This document shows, piece after piece, positions 14,153-19,312 of a stretch of DNA of 19,312 nucleotides (within the stretch, counting starts at the first letter, position 1; the number at the start of each line of letters is the position of its first letter). The stretch comes from Clostridia bacterium (GTDB lineage: Bacteria; Bacillota_A; Clostridia; Oscillospirales; Acutalibacteraceae). The stretch spans positions 1 through 19,312 of the forward strand of contig JAFVTJ010000010.1 in the NCBI GenBank assembly GCA_017503305.1, given 5' to 3'. The position numbers were made by a program, and so were the translations under genes. Below the pieces are notes generated by a model. That model had not been told where the DNA came from. It searched no databases and saw only the letters and a list, made by a program, of their open reading frames with translations.

Positions 14153-14713
14153 ATGAAAAAAAAATTAAAGCTTTTGCTATCGGTTTTTTGGGTGTTTTTT
14201 CGCATAGGCGCATTTACCTTTGGCGGCGGTTATGCAATGATACCTCTTATTACCGAAGAGGCAGTAAACAAACACAAGTGGGTAGAGGAAAAGGATATAC
14301 TTGATATTTTCGCAATTGCTGAATCTACACCCGGGCCTATTGCTATAAATTCGGCCACCTTTGTAGGCTATCGTGTGGCGGGCTTTTGGGGTTCGTTTTT
14401 TGCTACTTTGGGTGTTGTAACCCCTTCTTTTATAATAATTTTAATAATATCCTATTTGCTTAATCAGTTTAAGGATTTTAAGGCCGTGCAATATGCTTTT
14501 GCCGGCATTCGCGCGGGGGTTTTAGCCCTTATTTTAAAGGCGCTTTACAAGATGTATAAAACCTGTGAAAAGGGCTTGTTTGCCTATATTATAATGGCAC
14601 TTGCCTTTGTTGCGGTTGCTTTCCTTAAAATACCGGTAATTTACTGCATAATTGCTTGTGCTGCAATAGGACTTGTGTACTCACTTTTGGCGAAAGGCAG
14701 GGTGAGAAAATGA
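14153..14713 (+). CDS. CHR-family (chromate transporter-like) half protein, first of a pair
   Basis: The 186-residue membrane protein is of the short-chain CHR type, in which two homologous halves are encoded separately and presumably act as a heterodimer. Signature segments are FRIGAFTFGGGYAMIP at about residues 16-31, ESTPGPIAINSATFVGY at about 60-76 and TLGVVTPSF at about 85-95, as in the ChrA half-repeat. ChrA exports chromate; many family members in gut anaerobes have no proven substrate, so 'chromate' should not be taken literally. The ATG at 14153 follows GAGGCGA by about 7 nt; the upstream GTG (14141) would be very close to the RNA start. Its last bases overlap the next gene in an ATGA, so translation is coupled. 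Confidence 0.9.
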   Translation: MKKKLKLLLSVFWVFFRIGAFTFGGGYAMIPLITEEAVNKHKWVEEKDILDIFAIAESTPGPIAINSATFVGYRVAGFWGSFFATLGVVTPSFIIILIISYLLNQFKDFKAVQYAFAGIRAGVLALILKALYKMYKTCEKGLFAYIIMALAFVAVAFLKIPVIYCIIACAAIGLVYSLLAKGRVRK

Positions 14714-15297
14714 AGTTTTTAATCTTGTTTTTAACCTTTTTTAAAATTGGTGCATTCACCTTTGGCGGCGGTTATGCAATGCTTCCCTTTATTCAACAAG
14801 AGGTGTTGGCAAAGGAGTGGATGAGCCTTGCTGAAATGACTGATTTTATTGCGATTAGCGAATCTACTCCGGGTCCGTTTGCTATAAATATGGCAACCTT
14901 TATTGGCAACAGCGTAGGCTCGGAATATGGCATTTTAGCGGGTATTTTCGGCGCTTTTTGCGCTACGCTCGGCGTGGTTTTGCCGTCATTTATAATCATT
15001 TTAATAGTAGCCAAATTTTATGAAAAATTTAAAACAAGCACCGTTGTTTCGGGCTGTATGACAGGCCTTAGACCTGCGGTTATAGGCTTTATAGGTGCGG
15101 CGGCGCTATCAATTGCGGCTACGGTTTTCATACCCGGCGGAATAATAAGCCTTGCAATATTTAAAAGTGTGGATTTTTACGTTTCGTTAGTGATTTTTGC
15201 CTTGGCGGCTGTGTTAACATTTTACAAAAAATTGCACCCGATAATTATCATTTGTATATCGGCAGTGCTGGGTATTCTGGCAGGGTATTTGCTCTAA
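14710..15297 (+). CDS. CHR-family (chromate transporter-like) half protein, second of a pair
   Basis: The 195-residue partner of the preceding protein has the same signature motifs: FKIGAFTFGGGYAMLP at about residues 11-26, ESTPGPFAINMATFIGN at about 55-71 and TLGVVLPSF near 93. About five to six hydrophobic segments follow. The start ATG at 14710 overlaps the previous stop (ATGA) and has AGGGTGAG about 4-8 nt upstream. The two halves are clearly homologous, so the pair arose by duplication and probably assembles as an antiparallel dimer, as proposed for short-chain CHR proteins. The gene ends just before a strong hairpin terminator. Confidence 0.9.
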   Translation: MKFLILFLTFFKIGAFTFGGGYAMLPFIQQEVLAKEWMSLAEMTDFIAISESTPGPFAINMATFIGNSVGSEYGILAGIFGAFCATLGVVLPSFIIILIVAKFYEKFKTSTVVSGCMTGLRPAVIGFIGAAALSIAATVFIPGGIISLAIFKSVDFYVSLVIFALAAVLTFYKKLHPIIIICISAVLGILAGYLL

Positions 15298-15300
15298 ATA

Positions 15301-15341
15301 AAAACGGCAGAACTTACTTAAAGTTCTGCCGTTTTTTATTG
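15301..15341 (+). terminator. Intrinsic terminator after the CHR pair
   Basis: AAAACGGCAGAACTT (15301-15315) pairs perfectly with 15321-15335 around a 5-nt loop, with a T6 run overlapping the right arm (15332-15337). The A-rich left flank gives a weaker T-run on the - strand, so it probably also ends the convergent GT2 gene whose stop is at 15346. Confidence 0.88.
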
Positions 15342-15345
15342 TTTT

Positions 15346-16404
15346 TTATGCTGAAATTAGTTTTTTCACCTTTCTCATAATGCGAAGCAAGGTAGCTTTA
15401 ACATAGTTTAAAAGGTAATATCTTTTAAGCTTATTGCGGGATTCGCGCGCTATAAAGTAGGGCTTTACGGTTTTTGCATTAAAATATGGGGCGCGGCGCT
15501 CTAAATAGTATTTGTTTTCGCGCCAATTCGGAAAGTTTTTTTCAATAAAATCAAAGGCTGCATCAACAAATTTTAATTTAAGCGAAAGCGAACCCTTTTT
15601 AGCAAACAAGGTAAATCTTGCGTGAATATGCGTTAAGCACAGTGATTCAATTTCGGGTTTTAAAGCCTCGAATTTGTCAATTTTTTTATAATGCTTAATT
15701 ATTGAATCGCAGGATTTTATAATGTCGAATACCCGCGCATCAGCACCCTGAGTAATAGCCCCCGAACGCCCTACAACATAGTTATAAAGCGGCTCGTTGA
15801 CGATTTCGATTTTTTTGGCAGCCGATAAAATGTTGTAAACCACGGCCGAATCTTCAAAATACTGCCCTTTTGGGAATTCAAAATTTTCAAATACCTCTTT
15901 TTTGTAAAGCTTGTTCCATGCGTATGACCGCGAAAAAGCAAGAATTTCGGGAGAATCGTAGATGCTTTTGCCAAAGGCATGCTCGCTTTTTAGCGGGTGC
16001 ACAGCAGATGATTTAATTGTGCATTTCCACTTTAAAAGAACTGTATTGTGGGCACAAATCACAATGTCGGAATCGGTTTCGTAAGCTTTACTGTAAAGCT
16101 TTTCAAACATAGTAATATCCACAAAATCGTCGCTGTCAACAAAGCCCAAAAAACCGCCCGTGGCTCTTTTTATGCCAAAATTACGCGCATCAGAAAGGCC
16201 GCCGTTTTGCTTTTTAAATGCCTTAATAATGTGCGGATAATTTGCGCTGTATGTATCAATAATAGCCTGACTTTCATCGGTAGAGCCATCGTCAACAACA
16301 ATAATTTCAATATCTTTAAGGGTTTGATTAACTAAGCTGTCTAAGCAACGGGGTAAAAAGTCACTAACGTTATAAACGGGTACAATGATTGAAACTTTCG
16401 GCAT
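15346..16404 (-). CDS. GT2 family glycosyltransferase
   Basis: The 352-residue GT-A fold glycosyltransferase carries SIIVPVYN (5-12), DDGSTDES (38-45), SDARNFG (71-77), VDSDD (89-93) and FEDSAV at about 183-188. It is a close paralogue of the GT2 half of the GT2-LicD fusion (12004-13947) over its whole length, including the motif RSGAIT near 212 and the Arg/Lys-rich end, but it stops where the LicD domain would begin. It probably acts on the same or a related surface glycan at the cytosolic membrane face. The ATG at 16404 was chosen over 16410 because AAAGGAGA touches the latter. It is convergent with the CHR pair and separated from the operon, with its own upstream region. Confidence 0.9.
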   Translation of the reverse strand: MPKVSIIVPVYNVSDFLPRCLDSLVNQTLKDIEIIVVDDGSTDESQAIIDTYSANYPHIIKAFKKQNGGLSDARNFGIKRATGGFLGFVDSDDFVDITMFEKLYSKAYETDSDIVICAHNTVLLKWKCTIKSSAVHPLKSEHAFGKSIYDSPEILAFSRSYAWNKLYKKEVFENFEFPKGQYFEDSAVVYNILSAAKKIEIVNEPLYNYVVGRSGAITQGADARVFDIIKSCDSIIKHYKKIDKFEALKPEIESLCLTHIHARFTLFAKKGSLSLKLKFVDAAFDFIEKNFPNWRENKYYLERRAPYFNAKTVKPYFIARESRNKLKRYYLLNYVKATLLRIMRKVKKLISA

Positions 16405-16438
16405 TTTCATTCTCCTTTAAATTAGGGTGACCAAGAAA

Positions 16439-16468
16439 TATATAAAAATATTATTGGCAGTGTGTTAA
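16439..16468 (-). promoter_or_regulatory. Possible promoter for the stand-alone GT2 gene
   Basis: On the - strand, TTAACA (16468-16463) and TATATA (16444-16439) are 18 bp apart, about 35 nt before the start codon. The region is very AT-rich, so chance matches are likely. The rest of 16405-16565 holds nothing else I can support. Confidence 0.35.
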
Positions 16469-16565
16469 GTTTTATGAGAAAAATAAAGCTTTTAAATTTT
16501 CAAACCAATTTATAAGGCTTTCACTATAATAACTATTAGGCGGGCCGTTTTATTGCAAAAAGAGT

Positions 16566-16606
16566 AAAAAAATACCCTTACGGTAGAAAAAACTACCATA
16601 AGGGTT
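16566..16606 (-). terminator. Intrinsic terminator after the UPF0210 gene
   Basis: Read on the - strand, the arms 16606-16593 and 16586-16574 form a stem of about 13 bp with one mismatch and an A-rich loop, followed by a run of T (A-tract 16566-16572 on +). It starts 15 bp after the stop at 16622. Confidence 0.82.
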
Positions 16607-16621
16607 AATTTTTTAAAACGT

Positions 16622-17980
16622 TTAGTTTTTAAGGCTTTGCATTGGGGCAGGGATACGGCCTGCACGGTCGATAAACTTTTTGGGGCTTTTTGTGAGGTTT
16701 ACCTTCATAATAGGACCCGAGCCTAAAAGACCGCCAAAGTCAAGCTCTTCGCCTTCACTTTTGCCGATTGCGGGAATAACACGAACAGCGGTGGTTTTAG
16801 AATTAACCATACCAATAGCCGCTTCGTCAGCAATAATTGCCGAAATAACTTCAGCCGGGGTTTCACCGGGGATTACTATCATATCAAGACCAACCGAGCA
16901 AACGGCAGTCATAGCCTCAAGTTTTTCGAGCTGTAAATCGCCCGAGCGTGCGGCGGCAATCATACCCGCATCCTCAGTAACGGGAATAAACGCGCCCGAA
17001 AGACCGCCAACATAGGAAGAAGCCATTACGCCGCCCTTTTTAACGGCGTCGTTAAGCATTGCCAAGGCGGCGGTGGTGCCGTGTGTACCGCAAGCCTCAA
17101 GACCCATTTCTTCTAAAATGTGGGCAACCGAGTCACCAACGGCGGGGGTGGGAGCTAAGGATAAGTCAACAATGCCAAAGGGAACGCCCAAGCGTTTTGA
17201 AGCTTCGCTGCCTACAAGCTGACCCATTCGGGTAATCTTAAAGGCGGTACGCTTAATAACCTCGGCAAGCTCACCGAGTGAAGCATCGGGATGCTTTTTA
17301 AGAGCGGCTTGCACAACACCGGGGCCCGATACACCAACGTGGATTACACAGTCAGGTTCGCCCACGCCGTGAAAAGCACCTGCCATAAAGGGATTATCTT
17401 CAACCGCATTACAAAATACAACCAATTTTGCACAGCCAATGCATTCGCGGTCTTTAGTAATTTCGGCAGTTTCGCGAACAATCTCACCCATAAGCTTTAC
17501 GGCATCCATATTGATACCCGCTTTGGTAGAGCCGATGTTAACCGATGAGCAAATGTTTGCAGTTTCGCTTAAAGCGCGGGGAATAGAGCGTATAAGCGCT
17601 TCGTCGCCGGCTGAAAAGCCCTTTTGTACTAAAGCGGAATAACCGCCGATAAAGTTAACGCCTGTTTTGTCGGCAGCGCGCTGTAAGGTTTTTGCATACA
17701 TAAGCGGGTCGCCGCCGGATGACGCCAAAATCATAGAAATAGGTGTTACCGAAATACGCTTATTGATAATCGGAATACCAAATTCACGCTCAATATCTTC
17801 GCCCGTTTTTACAAGGTTGCCTGCAAGGCGGGTAATTTTGTTATAAATCTTTTCACACGCTTTTTCGGGGTCACTATCACAGCAATCCAAAAGAGAAATA
17901 CCCATAGTAATGGTGCGTATGTCCAAATTTTCTTCGGAAATCATATTTATGGTTTCCATTATATCGTTAAGATTTATCAT
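16622..17980 (-). CDS. UPF0210 (DUF711) family protein, 'PFL-like fold'
   Basis: The 452-residue product matches the usual UPF0210 length. Typical segments are [14 protein letters not shown] at the start, [15 protein letters not shown] at about 19-33, VGVSGPGVV about mid-protein, [12 protein letters not shown], and the C-terminal [10 protein letters not shown]...[10 protein letters not shown]. Members have a fold related to glycyl-radical enzymes such as pyruvate formate-lyase, but no established reaction. ATG at 17980 is taken because AAGGAG lies 7-8 nt upstream and it gives the family length; the frame stays open further upstream into the preceding gene. It sits 10 bp after the ACT-domain gene, a pairing conserved in Firmicutes, so the small protein may sense an amino acid for it. 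Confidence 0.92.
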   Translation of the reverse strand: MINLNDIMETINMISEENLDIRTITMGISLLDCCDSDPEKACEKIYNKITRLAGNLVKTGEDIEREFGIPIINKRISVTPISMILASSGGDPLMYAKTLQRAADKTGVNFIGGYSALVQKGFSAGDEALIRSIPRALSETANICSSVNIGSTKAGINMDAVKLMGEIVRETAEITKDRECIGCAKLVVFCNAVEDNPFMAGAFHGVGEPDCVIHVGVSGPGVVQAALKKHPDASLGELAEVIKRTAFKITRMGQLVGSEASKRLGVPFGIVDLSLAPTPAVGDSVAHILEEMGLEACGTHGTTAALAMLNDAVKKGGVMASSYVGGLSGAFIPVTEDAGMIAAARSGDLQLEKLEAMTAVCSVGLDMIVIPGETPAEVISAIIADEAAIGMVNSKTTAVRVIPAIGKSEGEELDFGGLLGSGPIMKVNLTKSPKKFIDRAGRIPAPMQSLKN

Positions 17981-17990
17981 TATTTGCTCC

Positions 17991-18260
17991 TTAAATTCTG
18001 TGCATAGAGTTGAAAACGTCCTCGTGCATAACGCGGATATCAAGGTTGCGTTTTTCACCCAAAGCCTTCATTTTATTTGAGTAATCGGTAAAAGAACAGT
18101 TAAGGTCCTTAATTTCGGTAAGCATTACCATTACGAACATATCCTGTAAAACCGATTGAGTTATATCTACAATATTTGCGTTGCATTCGTTGCAAACAGC
18201 GCTTACGTCAGCGATAATACCAACACCGTCTTTGCCTATAACAGAAACAACAGTTTTCAT
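17991..18260 (-). CDS. UPF0237 family ACT-domain protein
   Basis: The 89-residue protein consists of a single ACT domain ([15 protein letters not shown] near residues 9-23, VDITQSVLQ near 31-39). ACT domains bind amino acids or other small ligands and control partner proteins. The length fits UPF0237 (about 89-90). It is the first gene of a two-gene unit with the UPF0210 gene, and an AAGGAG site stands 9-10 nt before its ATG. The promoter at 18320-18348 is divergent from that of pflB. No catalytic motif is present, so a regulatory role is likely. Confidence 0.92.
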   Translation of the reverse strand: MKTVVSVIGKDGVGIIADVSAVCNECNANIVDITQSVLQDMFVMVMLTEIKDLNCSFTDYSNKMKALGEKRNLDIRVMHEDVFNSMHRI

Positions 18261-18319
18261 AACGATTTTCTCCTTAAAATAAACTAGAACAATTGTATCA
18301 CACCACGCTTAAAATATCA

Positions 18320-18348
18320 ATTATAACTTTTGTGCAAAATTTCGACAA
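18320..18348 (-). promoter_or_regulatory. Sigma-A-type promoter for the UPF0237-UPF0210 operon
   Basis: On the - strand, TTGTCG (18348-18343) and a perfect TATAAT (18325-18320) are spaced by 17 bp. The RNA would start near 18313, about 53 nt before the start codon. It is arranged back to back with the pflB promoter, only about 27 bp away. Confidence 0.7.
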
Positions 18349-18375
18349 AAACATTGTTATTTTTTAAACAATATA

Positions 18376-18404
18376 TTGACAAAAAGTAAATTATAATATA
18401 CAAT
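18376..18404 (+). promoter_or_regulatory. Sigma-A-type promoter for the riboswitch-pflB transcript
   Basis: TTGACA (18376-18381) and TACAAT (18399-18404) have a 17-bp spacer. Transcription would start near 18411, just before the first stem of the riboswitch (from 18416), which supports the assignment. Confidence 0.75.
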
Positions 18405-18415
18405 ATCTTGTGTAA

Positions 18416-18515
18416 TAGCGTATGACTGACGGTAAATGTGGTTAACCACGGGGGAGTACGCTTAATATAAAAAACTAAGGCTGTTGCCTTTGAGTTTAGC
18501 CGACCGTCTGGGCAA
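18416..18515 (+). ncRNA. ZTP riboswitch (pfl motif) upstream of pflB
   Basis: The region matches the ZTP/ZMP-sensing pfl RNA. Stem P1 pairs AGCGTA (18417-18422) with TACGCT (18457-18462). It encloses the conserved ATGACTGACGG and the small hairpin GTGG-TTAA-CCAC (18438-18449), then GGGGGAG. A variable linker leads to the 3' subdomain with the hallmark GCCGACCGTCTGGGCA (18499-18514). The aptamer binds the purine intermediate ZMP/ZTP, which builds up when 10-formyl-tetrahydrofolate is short. Its last bases are shared with the following terminator hairpin, so ligand binding should prevent termination (an ON switch). This fits pflB, which supplies formate for one-carbon metabolism. Confidence 0.93.
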
Positions 18516-18548
18516 TTCAGTTTTTTCAAAAAACTGAATTGCTTTTTT
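18512..18548 (+). terminator. Riboswitch-controlled terminator in the pflB leader
   Basis: GCAATTCAGTTTTTT (18512-18526) pairs perfectly with 18528-18542 and is followed by T6 (18543-18548). The left arm begins in the last bases of the aptamer's conserved GGGCA, so aptamer folding with ligand and terminator folding exclude each other. Confidence 0.88.
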
Positions 18549-18581
18549 AACCCATAAATTGTTATGCCAAGGGAGAATTTT

Positions 18582-19312
18582 ATGAAGCACGAAAATTGGA
18601 ACGGGTTTAAAAATGGTGTTTGGCAGGATGAAATCAACGTAAGGGATTTTATTCAGCAAAACTATACCGAATATAAGGGAGACGACTCCTTTTTAGCCGA
18701 GGCTACACCTCGCACAAAGGAGCTTATGAAAAAGCTTAACGGTCTTTTCGCAGTAGAGCGTCAGTTTGGCGGTGTACTTGATATTGATACCGCTACGGTT
18801 TCTTCGCTTACCTCTTTTGAACCCGGCTATTTGGATAAAGAAAATGAAATTATTGTTGGTCTTCAAACAAACCGCCCCTTAAAGCGTGGCATTAACCCCT
18901 TTGGCGGTATTCGTATGGCGCGTCAGGCTTGTATGGCTTACGGTTACAAATTGAGTGAAAAGATTGAAAACGAATTTCAATACCGTACCACCCATAACGA
19001 AGGCGTTTTCCGTTGCTATACTGATGAAATGCGCCTTGCTCGCAGAAGCCACGTTATAACCGGTCTTCCCGATGCTTACGGCCGAGGACGTATTATTGGT
19101 GACTATCGCCGTGTAGCGCTTTATGGTATTGACCGCCTTTTAGAAGAAAAAATGAAGGATAAGGAAGCCTTGGGCGAGGGCAACTTCCAAGAGGAAGAAA
19201 TCCGCCTAGCTGAAGAGCTTTACCAACAAATCTCTTTCTTAGGTTATATGAAGGACATGGCCGAAATGTACGGCTATAACATCTCAAAGCCCGCTCGCGA
19301 CACCCGCGAAGC
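18582..19312 (+). CDS. pflB: Formate C-acetyltransferase (pyruvate formate-lyase), N-terminal part, cut by window end
   Basis: This glycyl-radical enzyme converts pyruvate and CoA to acetyl-CoA and formate in anaerobic cytosol. The first 243 residues are present and follow the PflB pattern closely: GVWQDEINVRDFIQQNYT near 12-29, IVGLQTNRPLKR near 91-102, THNEGVF near 138-144 and GLPDAYGRGRIIGDYRRVAL near 161-180. The active-site Cys pair and the C-terminal radical Gly lie beyond the window, so activity cannot be checked here. AAGGGAGA is about 5 nt before the ATG. Expression is controlled by the upstream promoter, ZTP riboswitch and terminator. Confidence 0.96.
   Translation, partial: MKHENWNGFKNGVWQDEINVRDFIQQNYTEYKGDDSFLAEATPRTKELMKKLNGLFAVERQFGGVLDIDTATVSSLTSFEPGYLDKENEIIVGLQTNRPLKRGINPFGGIRMARQACMAYGYKLSEKIENEFQYRTTHNEGVFRCYTDEMRLARRSHVITGLPDAYGRGRIIGDYRRVALYGIDRLLEEKMKDKEALGEGNFQEEEIRLAEELYQQISFLGYMKDMAEMYGYNISKPARDTRE

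Noticed and set aside
18392..18397. Perfect TATAAT as -10 box of the pflB promoter
   Set aside because: It is only 10 bp from the TTGACA box; TACAAT at 18399-18404 has the correct 17-bp spacing and places the RNA start just before the riboswitch.
18317..18637. Open reading frame of about 106 codons on the - strand across the pflB leader
   Set aside because: It runs antisense through the riboswitch and terminator, has no good start site and no recognisable protein features.
1..19312. tRNA/rRNA genes, CRISPR arrays, insertion sequences
   Set aside because: No cloverleaf with conserved tRNA loops, no regularly spaced repeats and no transposase-like frame or terminal inverted repeats were seen.

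Overview
The window looks like a chromosomal stretch from a low-to-moderate GC, gut-type Firmicute (Clostridia, plausibly Oscillospirales or a neighbour). The grounds are the strong AAGGAGG-type Shine-Dalgarno sites, sigma-A promoters with 17-bp spacers, many T-tailed intrinsic terminators, a pyruvate formate-lyase gene behind a ZTP (pfl) riboswitch, and the UPF0210/UPF0237 pair typical of Firmicutes. The lineage is inference; no rRNA or other marker gene is present.

Left part (1-4950, + strand): the end of a uracil permease-like gene is translationally coupled to upp (uracil salvage). Next comes a separately promoted organophosphate-type MFS transporter. Then follows an isolated two-gene cassette of phage tail-like proteins: a BppU-like/collagen-like tail protein, and a tail-fibre-like protein with an InlB-like repeat and a DUF6273/C-type-lectin-like end that resembles a diversity-generating retroelement (DGR) target. 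No other phage genes, integrase or reverse transcriptase are in the window.

Middle part (4947-13947, - strand): a tight five-gene operon for surface glycan assembly and decoration, with 11-21 bp gaps and one promoter near 14016-14044. In transcription order it encodes a GT2 glycosyltransferase-LicD fusion, an acyltransferase-3 membrane protein, a polysaccharide pyruvyl transferase-ferredoxin-FrhB fusion, an iron-ADH-like-LicD fusion that has lost its metal ligands, and a shorter paralogue of that fusion without the Rossmann half. Three LicD domains, a pyruvyl transferase and an O-acyltransferase together suggest heavy non-sugar substitution of one surface polymer or teichoic acid.

Right part (14082-19312): a pair of short chromate-transporter (CHR) half-proteins on + behind a full-consensus promoter; a stand-alone GT2 on - that is a paralogue of the GT2 half of the operon's first gene; the ACT-domain UPF0237/UPF0210 pair on -; and, divergently, pflB on + (cut by the window end) under a promoter, a ZTP riboswitch and an overlapping terminator.

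The strongest candidates for unusual biology are the dead-ADH-LicD fusion with its truncated twin, the pyruvyl transferase-FrhB fusion in the same operon, and the orphan variable-tip tail-fibre cassette.
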